Shown one piece after another: positions 12,212 through 22,012 of a stretch of DNA of 64,000 bases. The notes beneath the pieces are model-generated. The model was not told the DNA's origin, ran no database searches, and was given only the letters and a program-made list of their open reading frames with translations. Made by a program: the position numbers and the translations under genes. Where the stretch lies: assembly GCA_037176885.1 (NCBI GenBank), contig JAWWNJ010000041.1, positions 1,364,001 to 1,428,000 of the forward strand. Reading direction: 5' to 3'. Every line of letters starts with the position of its first letter. Within the stretch, counting starts at the first letter, position 1. This stretch comes from Favolaschia claudopus (taxonomy: Eukaryota; Basidiomycota; Agaricomycetes; Agaricales; Mycenaceae).

Positions 12212-12600
12212 TGTCGGTACGCTGACGATTCCTCCGCCCCCCAGATTCGATGCTCCTTAGATTGACAACACGCAGGTGGTGATGTGTCTGTCCCCTGAGC
12301 TCGACGTCTCGTTCGACAACGCCGAGGGGAGTGGGAGGCGACTGAGATGCGAGCGAGGATGAAGAGGTGGTGATCTTGTGATTGAGTTGTTCATCCGTCG
12401 CGCCGACTTGGACGCCTTGCTGATCCTCTCGCCCCCCAGCTTCGACTACGACTCGGTCAGCGACACGAGCTGTAGCGGGGGGAGGTGTAGAGGCGTAAGA
12501 GGATAAAGGAATGGCTTGGATTCCTTCCGTGAGTCGCTCCGCGTGGTCGGTGTTGATACGTTGCTGAAATTTTCGCCCCCCAAGCTCAACCGTGCGCTCT
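12105..12600. repeat. degenerate repeats with a GCCCCCCAGATTCG-like phrase
   Basis: The phrase appears near 12113, 12236, 12431 and 12574 in variants such as CGCCCCCCAGCTTCGAC. On the minus strand it encodes repeated E-x-GG-R segments (for example ELGGRKFQQR, EAGGREDQQG, ESGGRRNRQR) within the frame at 12141-13040. The repeats are degenerate in length and sequence. Periodic Gly-Gly-Arg segments in one frame hint at past protein coding. Confidence 0.5.
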
Positions 12601-12826
12601 GACAACGCAGAACAGGGAGCGGGAGCCGGGGAAGAGTTGGAAGCAGAGAGTGGGGAACCTGTTTGTTCCTCGCGCGTCTCCACTGTAGACGACCCGTTGG
12701 TGCGATCACAGAATTGGTTTACATGAAACTCTTGCTGATACACTTTGAAAAACCCGTATGCTCGCTTCATTCTTGCAGCTAAGGCGTGCCATGCGGCCGA
12801 TAAACATTTCGAACTGACGTTGGCTC

Positions 12827-13781
12827 CTAGCAGCTGTTCGAGATTCCCGTGAGGGTCGACTTGAAAGTCCGCAGTCCCAGAAGCAGAACGGAAGCAATCC
12901 TGGCGAGTAAAGCCTGAATCTGCTTCACTGTGTCCATAACGAAGTGCAGGAACTCGGGCTCCAGTGTGCACCGTACCGTATCCACGTTGACGATCCGCAT
13001 CGCGACATCGGTGAAGTCCAGATGCATGTACATATTCCAATCCCGCATTAGCGCATCTAACGACGTCTTGGAGAAGCTCGAAATAGGGTCCTGAGAGCTC
13101 GGCGAGGTCGCGAGGGAAGCGGGAAGTGCGTGTGCACTCATTGCGTTGCTTTTTGACAAGCTAACGGGGTTTGAAGGCTCCTGATACGGCGGCTCGTCCG
13201 TCTTGATGTCAAATTGGGCGATGAGATTGCGAGGGAGCTTTCGACGAAGGGCCAAAGGGAGCGCAGCAGCAAAGTGAGCCAAGGGTGGAGACATCGCCAC
13301 GTAAGGAAGGGTGTCGAATGTCACCAGCGCAAAGGGCTTTGAGTCGCTGCTTTGCTATCCAATCTTATCCAGCAGGCGGACCCAGGTGTATATGATTTGA
13401 TTCTGAGTAGCAAGGGAATGTCGGGCTTCCGTACCAAGAATGATATCCAACTCGTCGCGTCCAATACAAGGGATCTTGTCGTGCCTGAGATGTTTGGCGG
13501 CTAGGTCCAGCAAGTAATCCATGGCTGAGATGACGTCTGAAAAAGGAGAGACCAAATCTCGACCAAGTACATATCCGCCGCCTGAGAGGATGATATCCGA
13601 AGGGAGGAGAGTGTGTTTGATAAGAGCAGAGCATGTCTCCCGAAGGGAAAGCATGCCTTGCTCAGGATGAGGAGAGATGGTGTACTTGACCATATCCAGT
13701 CCAAGTAAGGATTGACCATGATAATTAGAGATCCAACGCAATCCGGCCAGGGGGATACAACAGTTCCCAATGTGTCCACTT
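12827..13781 (-). CDS. element-encoded frame with one in-frame UAG
   Basis: Just inside the 5' LTR, one frame stays open from the LTR border to 12827 except for a single TAG at 13355-13357. The upstream half includes a segment reading MVKYTISPHPEQG and LSGGGYVLGRDLVSPF; the downstream half includes VTFDTLPYVAMSPPLAH and HLDFTDVAMRIVNVD. A second frame (12141-13040) overlaps the end in the -1 register. This position is where gag normally sits, but there is no zinc knuckle or capsid signature that I recognise. It could be a captured gene, a highly diverged gag, or a decayed one. Confidence 0.4.
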
Positions 13782-14238
13782 TGTAAGGCGCTAGGAGGCC
13801 TCACAGATGGGTAGCTGTCGTACACTAGTCCTGGTGGGATGAGAGAGCCTTATATTGTGGTAAGACTCTCAGAATGACGGTCAAGCTCAGGGAAGGCTAC
13901 TAAGAGCCGTAATATTACGGGCTCCTATACAGCAGACTTCCTAATCCTCCGAATATTTCGAGGGGACAGAGCAGAGAGTCAAGGAGGTCCAATATGAGGG
14001 ATCAGATAAGAGAGGTGTATTCCAAAGGGGTGCCTATTGCCTAGTGCCTCAGAGATAGGCCCAGGCAAGGCAGATATATGTGAATCAGAGCACCAATGCC
14101 TCTATCAGCAGCCCACAGGCTCTGGAGAGACCGTTGAAGGTGATGATTGTAAGTGGTAAAGATGATGATGATCATGTGATACGAGTACATGTGACTTGTA
14201 GCTAAAGAGTAATCAAAATAGGTAAACGGACCCTTACA
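13782..14238 (-). repeat. right (5') LTR of the nested element
   Basis: 457 bp, the partner of 6973-7429. It ends at the AGGGC target duplication, where the copia integrase frame resumes. Confidence 0.93.
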
Positions 14239-15702
14239 AGGGCTTTCACTGGACTCTAACTTCATGCCGTTCACCAGGTCGTTCTTTCGGAGAAGGTCGA
14301 TATCCTCATGGTTCCGGTGGGCGAAGCGGTCGTGCCAAAGTTTGCGCGTTAGCGGGAGAGTAGAGGCACCATTTGCCGTTTCTGCCATAGGCTGGATCCG
14401 GACAGAACCATTTAGATAGCCCGTGTTGTGTTGGTCGACCGTTGCAGTGAATTGAGGCACTCCATTTCGAATAAAGTTGACTTGGTCCCCCGATGCCCTT
14501 ATCTCGTATCCTTTCGCGCGAGTGAGGTGAAACAGAGACAATAGATTGGAAGCCGAGGTCGGGTACATGCAGCGTATCGTGAAAGACGACGAGATGGTCC
14601 TTCCCTTCAGGAAGAAACTCCACTGAACCGATACCTTCGGAGTAGATGATGCTGTTGTTTGCAAGGCGAATGGGTACGCGGTGTTTTATGTAGGATGCAA
14701 ACCACGAGCGGTGAGGCGTCATGTGTGAAGAAGCACCTGTGTCGGTATTCCAGTCAGTCGCAGCTCGAGAATTAAGCCAAGCGGACCGATGCGGCAGGGA
14801 GGTAAAGGCACTCGCCTTCCCGGCGAATTCTGTGGCGCGGTTTGCAGAGGCGGTAGCTTTGGGGGGTAGCGGGAGGCTTGGTGTTCGCACCCGAGTCGCA
14901 GTGTTGGCATTTCCACCCTTCCCCCTCCCTCGAGGGTGTGCCAGTAGCTTCTTCGCCCTCTCCATCTTCGTACAGTCTCGGACGAAATGGGGCCCCTCAC
15001 AGAGGTAACACGGGCCGGCTTGCGCTGCAGCCATGGCAATAGCTGTGTCCTCCTGCTTGATCTTGGGCTTCGTCTGGAAGTCACGCAGAATGGTTGATTC
15101 CACGTCGGCGAAATTCAGGTCTTCCTTCATGAGGAAATTTGTCGCAAAAGCACGGTGTTCGGGGTTGTCCGAATCTCGCAGGGCTCGGAGAGCGACCATA
15201 GTGGCGAGCTCAGCATCGAGCTTACCGATGTCGAATTCATCAGGACGATTCCGGCGAATGGAGGATACTGAATTACTGATGTCGGTGATGAGAGCTGGCA
15301 GGATGAGGTGGGGTTCGAGCTCAGTGCGAAGAGAGATATTTAGAAAATCATTGTAAGCCTTGAAGCGGGTACCAGGGACCTTCTGGTTGTGCTTGCGCTC
15401 GAGAGTGTCCAGCATTTGACTCGCTCGCCTTTTACGTCGCGGATGTCGTCTCGTAGTGATTCCTCCACGGCGAGCCAGATCTCTCCGCAAGCTTTGCTCT
15501 TCCGCGTCTCGAATTCTTCAATATCCACTCTTTCCACCCTCGTCAGTGCGGTCGCATCCACCGGTGTGGGGTAAAGTTCCTTTCCTTGGCACATTCGCCA
15601 TAGACCCTTGGTCTCGGAGTAGGCTTGGAAGCTTTCGAGCCAGGTCGGATAGTTGTCGCGTGTGAGGACTGGGCGAGCAGTGGTGTGAACGGTGTCCGTC
15701 AT
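14239..15702 (-). pseudogene. copia gag, zinc knuckle, protease and pre-integrase region (5' part of split gag-pol)
   Basis: The gag frame starts at 15702 (MTDTVHTTARPVLTRDNYP; the YPTWLESFQAY segment is typical of copia gag). Near 15420 the reading shifts one base to a second frame. That frame carries a zinc knuckle CYLCEGPHFVRDC, one residue shorter than the usual CX2CX4HX4C, and the protease site WNTDTGASSHM. Near 14550 the frame shifts back, giving a pre-integrase segment (LWHDRFAHRNHEDIDLLRK) up to the insertion. The two shifts compensate. Allowing for the insert plus one target copy, the last frame is in register with pol at 6972. The protein is broken by these two shifts and by the insertion. 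Confidence 0.88.
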
Positions 15703-15778
15703 TTCGAAGCAGCGAGCGGGAAGTTGAGCCTAAAAATACTGCGTCCACCAAAAAAAAGTTCCGAGGGCGATTTTATAA

Positions 15779-15794
15779 CGCTAGGCCCATAACC
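15779..15794 (-). other. primer-binding site, initiator tRNA-Met anticodon arm
   Basis: Directly inside the 5' LTR the minus strand reads GGTTATGGGCCTAGCG. This is complementary to an initiator tRNA-Met anticodon arm (CUAGG CCCAUAA CCUAG type, anticodon CAU). Several Ty1/copia elements prime from an internal half of initiator tRNA-Met rather than its 3' end; this site fits that class. The match is to the tRNA from general knowledge, as no such gene is in the window. Confidence 0.7.
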
Positions 15795-16019
15795 TGTTAA
15801 AATCAAGGTAGCGGAGCGGCACAGAGGCAATCAAGCACTCAAAGAACTGGGATGGCGTTAGGCAAGGCTATAAGTATATTAAAAGGTATCGTACCTGGGA
15901 TGGCGTTAGGCAAGGCTGAAGAGCCTTGCCCGGCGCCATCCCCGAATATACATGTTGTAGTAATCAATCATTACTCTACTTTTCCTCAACCGAGACGCGC
16001 TAAGTCACCAATTCCAACA
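15795..16019 (-). repeat. 5' LTR of the copia element
   Basis: 225 bp, identical to 3860-4084, followed by the GCTTT target duplication at 16020-16024. It should carry the element's promoter; an AT-rich TTTTAATATACTTATA run on the minus strand is the best TATA candidate. Confidence 0.95.
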
Positions 16020-16225
16020 GCTTTATTTACATCATGTATGGTGATTAAGTAGTCCATGCAATCCGCTAGTCGGTAGAGGATTGTATACAATATCAACGAA
16101 GGTGGTCAACATCACACAGAACTTGAAGCGACAGAAGATTGGATGAACCAGAAGCTGGTTGCGAATGGAGAGACGAGACGGTCTAACATTTGCGATGAGA
16201 ACCACGACACGGTCATAACAGGGAA

Positions 16226-17410
16226 CTAACGATAGATGGCACAGGGGCCGTTGCAGGTTGACTCGGGAGTGTGGTAGGCTGATGTTGGTTCATTACAGGC
16301 GAATTCAAGACCGCGCCTCTTTCTGGGCAATTCTTCGCGACGATAAATCCAGTAGGATAGAGAGCAGACGAGTACAAGGGCTGCAATTCTGTGTCCCAGC
16401 ATCAGCCATCCCATGCTCAAAGAAATGTGATAATTCGACCATACCCGCCAACGATACCCCGCCGATAGCATTACTTTGCTTCTGATTTATTGAAGGACCA
16501 GTGGTGTCCGAATCAGTGGTTGTCTGGGGGGCGACCGACGAAACTGAGGACGAAGCAGGTGTGCTCTTGGAAGAAGTATGGCTTGCTTGAGGGACAGCGG
16601 TGGACTCCGTGATATCTAGGCATTCATGAGGCGAGACACGGTTTCGAGCGTATCCTACATACTCGCTCTCGCACTCGCAAATGCGAGAGTCTCGTTGAAC
16701 ATGTCTGAAATCTTGCGTGCCATGAGCATCAGTATTCGGATCCTTCAGACGCCGTTTACCTCTACATCCTGATAGGCCCAGCCGGGAACGTGCAATCCTG
16801 CGGGTAGAGACAATGAAAACTGTAGATGTGTCAAGAGAGATTCGGAGCAAGAAAATACTATCGAACCTGCTATCAGAGACTGAAGGGCAGTTGATCTCCC
16901 AAAGGCTCCACCTAAGCAACGTTAGAACAATCGGTCCAGAAGATAATTCACATACATTGTTATTGTTCGGTCCTGGCAAAGTCCGCATTCCGCTTGTCAC
17001 GTACATGTTAGGCTTGTTCAAGCTACGCTAGCGAAAAAGACTCACCCAATAGAGAATAGACTACTGAATTGCACCAGCAGGGATTAGCATCCTGCACATT
17101 CGCCGGGCCAGCATAGTGAGAGTCGATTGGCAGTGCAACCACCTCGTATGCTACCTTCCGATGAGACGAGATAATAAGAATCCAGAGCCCTTACATCCCG
17201 TGCACACGGTTATTAGAGCAGAAGCGACTTGACAAGGACTCTGCTTCTTCGAATTGAATGCCTGAGCTGCATGTAAGACTGAGTAGTTGTCGATAGTTCT
17301 GAACGAACCCAATTGTGAGCAGCATCGCAAGTGGCGTTGGTAGTCTGCGAAGCAACAAAGAAGTTTTGACCCAAGAACCCGAAAATGACCAAGAGCAAGC
17401 CAGCCAACAT
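16226..17410 (-). CDS. secreted single-pass membrane protein, Cys-rich ectodomain family
   Basis: Same family as 661-2054. It starts at 17410 with signal peptide MLAGLLLVIFGFLGQNFFV, then NATCDAAHNW. Spliced exons give KKQSPCQVASALITVC, then YEVVALPIDSHYAGP, then CWCNSVVYSLL with ECGLCQDRTI, then WSLWEINCPS. A Ser/Thr-rich stalk follows. The membrane segment (IGGVSLA joined to ALVLVCSLSYWIY) is split by a short intron, then RREELPRKRR. It is separated from its tandem relatives only by the copia insertion, so it was probably their neighbour before. Function unknown. Confidence 0.7.
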
Positions 17411-17961
17411 TTTGCGCAGAAGGAAACCCCCGTTTTCATGGACGTCAACTTTTTATCTTTGGCGACAAGACGGCTATGTGAACAGTACGAGATTGGCAAC
17501 TTCTGCTTAGGCACAGAACTTCAAGCTGACACTGGCAGTTGGCCCTCGTATGCTCGCACGAACCTGCTCGGAGGCGCGCGTCATTGATTCCGAGGCTTCT
17601 GTCGTCGAAGTCAGGTACACAAGACACAACGCGCCGGCAAGGTCCTACTCCGGCAGAGTGACGCTGGGCGGGGGTCAGCGTAGTACGCATTATCGTAGCG
17701 CCACCGAATGGCAAGAGCGGCAAGCCCATTGCTACAGGTCGATTGAATATTTAAATTGATCAATGTCGACGTCGGTCGTTGTCCGTGTGAAACGGCTGCC
17801 TTCAAAGTTAACGGCGACTTGATTTATACGCAGTCCACTCGACACAACTATCGAACAAGGCCCAATCACCCCCAATCACCGAAAGTCAGAAAAAATGTCA
17901 TACATTGTCTTACACTTGTTGTACACTCCGTCCACAAATTGGCTTCAACAATTCGGCAACA
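17411..17961. other. intergenic region
   Basis: It holds the upstream region of the membrane protein gene at 16226-17410 and the 3' flank of the aldo-keto reductase, both on the minus strand. Short open frames are present but none is supported. No repeat or RNA gene was seen. Confidence 0.5.
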
Positions 17962-19178
17962 TCATCGCTTGAAAAACATCTGAGGTTGCTTGGCGCCAGC
18001 TTCGTCGATTGACTGAATCTCTTCCACCGTGAGGTCAGGAACAAGGGCAGTCTCGAGATACTCCTTGATCCGAGCCTCCTTGGAAGATGTTCTACAAAAG
18101 AGTCAAGGGAAATTGACAAAAATACAGGCTGCTCCATGACGCACGTCACAACGATTGCGCCCTTGTGCAAAAGCCATTTGAACAGCACTTGGGAGGACGT
18201 GACTGGCTTGCCAGAGACCTTCTGGAGTCTTTCGGTAATGGGAAGCAGCGCTTGGTCAACAGGACCACCAGCGGCACGAAAGAGAGAAGAGAGTCCACCG
18301 TAGCTGGCGGGAACCACCCCGTTTTCCAGGCCATATTTGACAACGGCTTCGACGTCTTTCCAATCGTATCTATCTCGCAGAATTTGTCAGTCGGACTTAT
18401 GCTCAGTTGTGCAAGAAATACAAACGGATGGAGTTCGATTTGGTTGACGGCCGGAACAATTTTAGCTGTCTGCATTATGGTCTTGAGATGGTCGAGCATA
18501 AAGTTAGAAACGCCGATGCTCTTCGCAAGCCCGTCTGCATGAACTCCCTCCATTGCCTGCCATAATTCTATAGGAATCAAGTTAATGAAGATGGCACAGG
18601 CTCCTGGGAAACTTAACCTTGGAGAGTATCGTCCTTGGGTGGGGTATGGATCAAGAACAAGTCAACGCTGCACCCGACTCAACAGAAATCTGAGATCGTA
18701 TCGCTTCCAGATCCACATACAAATCCAGGCCTGGAGGTTTGTCACGAATTCAGAAAATCAAATGCAATTCGAGACAAACCAAACAGGCGCAGGGATTCAA
18801 CGAGAGAAGCTTTAACTTCGGTAGGTTTGACGCCAGGCTTCAACTTAGTAACGATGTAGAGTTCTGAGCGGGGTTTTCCTGAGGCTTTGACACCTTCCCC
18901 GAGGAATTCTTCAATCTATGTGAGCGCCCATCTTCTCATCGCTTCTGGGCGGGGCGCACCTTCGTTTCGGTATGCCTGCGCTCCATCGAGGTGTGTGAAG
19001 CCGCTCTGGATAGCAAGTTTGATAGAATCTGCGCAATTCTTGCCGTAGAGCGCCGCTGTTATTGGCAGATTGAATGCGACCGATGAAGTGAGCAATTGAA
19101 TCACCGACTTCCTGTGCCAAACGCAAGGGCGGGGACGTCGATTCCGTTGTTGAGCTTGATTGTGGGCGTCGACGACAT
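17962..19178 (-). CDS. aldo-keto reductase (NADPH-dependent)
   Basis: Reduces carbonyl substrates with NADPH; the true substrate is unknown. It starts at 19178 (MSSTPTIKLNNGIDVPALAFGTG), the usual N-terminal strand of the family. The catalytic tetrad can be read: Asp and Tyr in THLDGAQAYRNE, Lys in ELYIVTKLKPG, His in the IHTP segment. GLAKSIGVSNF and PAVNQIELHPF are family hallmarks. The 3' exons give YGLENGVVPASYGGLS, SSQVLFKWLLHKGAIVVT and a C-terminus MFFKR before TGA at 17962-17964. About six short introns are present. Close in layout to yeast YPR1/GCY1-like or AKR3 reductases. Confidence 0.85.
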
Positions 19179-19843
19179 GGTGAGCGTAAATTTCCGTGGG
19201 AAATGATCGATCAGTGATCCGTTGGCTGACAGTTGGGTACGAGTCTGGGAAAAGTATAAAGTCTGGTTTTTTCGCGAAACTCTTCTTCATCTTTTAACAA
19301 ACGCAGGAGTCGATTGATACACATGTTGAGTTGCCCAAACTCACTGGCATCTCAGCACCACGGCTACCTCAGAACAACAATGCACTCTTTGGCCGTTCAA
19401 TCGAGCTGTGCCTCACGAATGCGCGGTCACCTAGTGCATTGACATCATTCCCCATCCTTTCCCCCTTCCCCTCCGTGATTCTGTTGGATTTGTGGAGCTG
19501 AGAGTGGGCGTGGAGGTCGTTTGCGAACGTCATGACGGGCTTAGGTAGAATTGAATTGAATTTGTATGCCTCACTATAGCTCATGAACTACTATGAACTA
19601 CCTCCCTGTGCGTTCGTCGATACCGTTCCCAAATGGTTTACATATGCATTCGCAAAGTAGCCGGTGCGCTGAGCGTTACGCATCGTTGCTCAACGTTCAA
19701 CAGCCAGCTCACTGCTCACTGCAGGCTCAGCCCAGTGCTTCGCCAAAGCACCACGTGAAAGCCAAACAACTCCACCGTCGAATTTTCCAACCTTGCACTC
19801 GACTCCGACTTTGACTGGTTCGACGTGAATTCCCGCGAATGGC
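19179..19843. other. divergent intergenic region
   Basis: Lies between the start codons of the aldo-keto reductase (minus) and the RNase III-like gene (plus), so it should hold both promoters. A run of AAAGTATAAAG at about 19251-19261 is the only TATA-like element I see. No coding or RNA gene is supported. Confidence 0.5.
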
Positions 19844-21775
19844 ATGGCTCCCCGTATTCACGACATCCAATCCCTCGTCATTGTCTCCATTCACGGTGGA
19901 TCTTACCGTCCCGTCGAACCTCCCACAAAAACGTCAATTTACAGCGTCTCGAGGAGGGAAAGGGAACGCTTGGAAATCTACGGCGACGCCATCCTGCGGG
20001 AAAGGATGATAGCCTACATATTTCATAAATTTCCGCGTGGAAGTGCTGGTTTCATCTCCGTGCGTGTCAAACGGGTGGCCACTGGTATACAAGCTAACAT
20101 CATGATCTCTTCAGACTATTCAATCGGCGCTGTTATCCAACCATACGTTTACCAATATCTTACTCAAAGCCCACGGATATTCCAGACCGAATGGTTATCC
20201 AGTCACTAAATCTATCGCCGACGACTTTGAAACTATGGCTGCTCTTTCTCTCCAAGAATGTCCTCGTGCATTTGAATCTTGGTTTCCTGACACATTCGTA
20301 CCTCTTGTGAATGATGCAGCATCGCTATGGGACCTGTATGTACTCCCTCTTTGAATTCTGGAAGCGAAGTGAGGGAACTTTTACAGCGCCAATGGTGCCA
20401 ACCACGACGATTATCATTTTGATTTCAACTACGACTTTGAGATGGTTCCGGAGGAAAATCTCGAAGACCGTCGGAAGCAGACCACGAAAAAGAGCTGGGT
20501 AGACTCTTGTATTCAAGCAGCAGCTATGCCACCGGCGCCGAAACGCTCTTCAGCGAGTGATTCAAGTAAATCTTCGAGGTATCTCAAAGACACCGCCATC
20601 AATGCTCAGGATGAGCGGTATGCTCGTAAGAGAACTTGGGCGGAGGCTATGGAAGCCGCAGGGCACGAGTCGTCTAATTGGGTTAAAGCAATGACTCGGG
20701 CATCCGAGCAGAATACAACACCTAGACCCAAGAGACAGGGACGTGATGTACATGGTATGTTCGGCGTCGTAATTTTCTTCATTGGAGTCTGAATCGATCC
20801 TCTTGTAGAGAAAGAAAATCACCGGCTACTCGATGAACGGCGAACTCGCTGGGATGTATGTATTTCTCGCCCCCATCCCAGCACAATATGCTGACTCAAA
20901 TGAACCCAGTCGCCCGAGCGGGTTCCAAAGCGACCGGCAACACAGGCACCTCGAATGCGAATGAAAGAGCTTTGTCCTGAACTTGAGCCGCGCCGTCGAA
21001 GGAGTCGGTGGGACGTACCTCCTCCTGTATGATTCCGTTTCTCTCGCTCAGTATTCCCGCCTTATGAAACCTATTCCAGACCTCCGATCCCTCCCCACCG
21101 TCTTCTCGTCCTCGTGCCACAGCTCTACAGAAGTCCACCCAGTTACCTGATTCCCAGATCAGCCGTGGTTTTCTTGGTTCATCGGCCCCCGCCGCATTCT
21201 ATCCTGATGAGGCGTCCGTTCGCTCGTCTGGTCATTTCGCTACGGATGACATTCCAATCCACTCCTCCGAAGACCCTCCCATCTACCACGACGGTGACGA
21301 ACCGTGGACACGCTCAGGCGCTTCCTCACCCATGCAGATATCTCCCACCCACTCGCACACGAAATTCATCTCCCTCTCTTCGCCGCGTCGGAACCAAGTC
21401 CACGATGCGCCGGATTCAGATTATGAAGAGGGACCAGATCCGTCATTGATAGAGGATGGGCTTCCTGCCACGAAACGCCGGCGTAGCAACAGCCTCATAT
21501 CGACATCCTCGTCAATGGACATCTCCGCCTGTTCTTCTCCGACGAAATTTATATACGATCATGAAACGCCGACCGCTCCTTCTTCGCAACACGGCGGATC
21601 AGGCTCTTCGACAATCCGCGGGCATACTCGAGCACCTCCGCTTTCTCCCATCAAGTCGAGGAGGGCAACGCAACCTCACACAGACGTTGCACGACACTCT
21701 ACATTCTTTTCGGGACAGACTCTTACCTTTACATACAATGATCAGCGGAAAAAACCTCGACGACTCATCATCTAG
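19844..21775 (+). CDS. RNase III-domain protein with disordered C-terminal tail
   Basis: The N-terminal part is a single RNase III fold: RERERLEIYGDAIL matches the family signature ERLEFLGDAVL, followed by FPRGSAGFIS, then, across an intron, SALLSNHTFTNILLKAHG and ADDFETMAALSLQE. The four metal-binding acids (E and D of the signature, D and E in DDFE) are all present, so it may cleave double-stranded RNA. There is no Dicer helicase, PAZ or recognisable dsRNA-binding domain. The rest, joined by GT-AG introns, is basic and Ser/Pro-rich (DERRTRWD, EPRRRRSRWD, ATKRRRSNS) and ends at TAG 21773. The last intron (about 21029-21081) keeps the frame; if unspliced, the protein would end at 21032. Confidence 0.65.
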
Positions 21776-22012
21776 CTGCATTCCATATTTACATAATCTT
21801 GCATCCATTTTTTGTACAATACACACACATAAAAGTACACGTCCATAGAAGAACCGGAATAACGATAAAGCAAATTTTAAATTTAGGAAAACAAAGACAG
21901 ATCGGTCCTATGCAGTCGTATGTTCGTGAAAGCGTGATTCCGAATGAATGGAAACAGGCCGAGAGGGAGAGGGCAACCAAGATGCGGGTCGGGATACAGG
22001 TAGCTCTTCGGT

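Larger units (their letters stand above)
6973..14238 (-). mobile_element. nested large LTR element without recognisable pol (LARD-like, non-autonomous)
   Basis: Two 457-bp LTRs (TGTAAGG...CCTTACA) bound a 6.35-kb interior, flanked by target duplication AGGGC (6968-6972 and 14239-14243). A G-rich tract next to the left LTR (complement of 7430-7440) fits a polypurine tract. A TGG-starting primer-site candidate next to the right LTR (complement of about 13765-13778) supports minus-strand orientation. I found no reverse transcriptase, integrase, RNase H or protease motif in any frame. The interior instead holds periodic hairpin repeats (8.1-10.0 kb) and a chain of minus-strand reading frames of unknown type (10.85-13.8 kb). 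The LTRs differ at only two single-base indels, so insertion was recent. It probably moves using another element's enzymes. Confidence 0.88.
3860..16019 (-). mobile_element. Ty1/copia LTR retrotransposon, interrupted by a second LTR element
   Basis: Two identical 225-bp LTRs begin TGTT and end AACA and are flanked by the 5-bp target duplication GCTTT (3855-3859 and 16020-16024). Internal order on the minus strand is gag, zinc knuckle, protease, integrase, reverse transcriptase, RNase H, which is the copia order. Next to the 5' LTR is a primer-binding site complementary to the anticodon arm of initiator tRNA-Met; next to the 3' LTR (4085-4093) is a short G-rich polypurine tract. A 7.27-kb second element at 6973-14238 splits the integrase region. 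Without it the element would be about 4.9 kb. Identical LTRs imply recent insertion. Confidence 0.95.

Noticed and set aside
15390..15440. Programmed -1 frameshift site in copia gag
   Set aside because: No heptamer of the X XXY YYZ type in the proper frame, and a second, opposite shift lies downstream; mutation or error is simpler.
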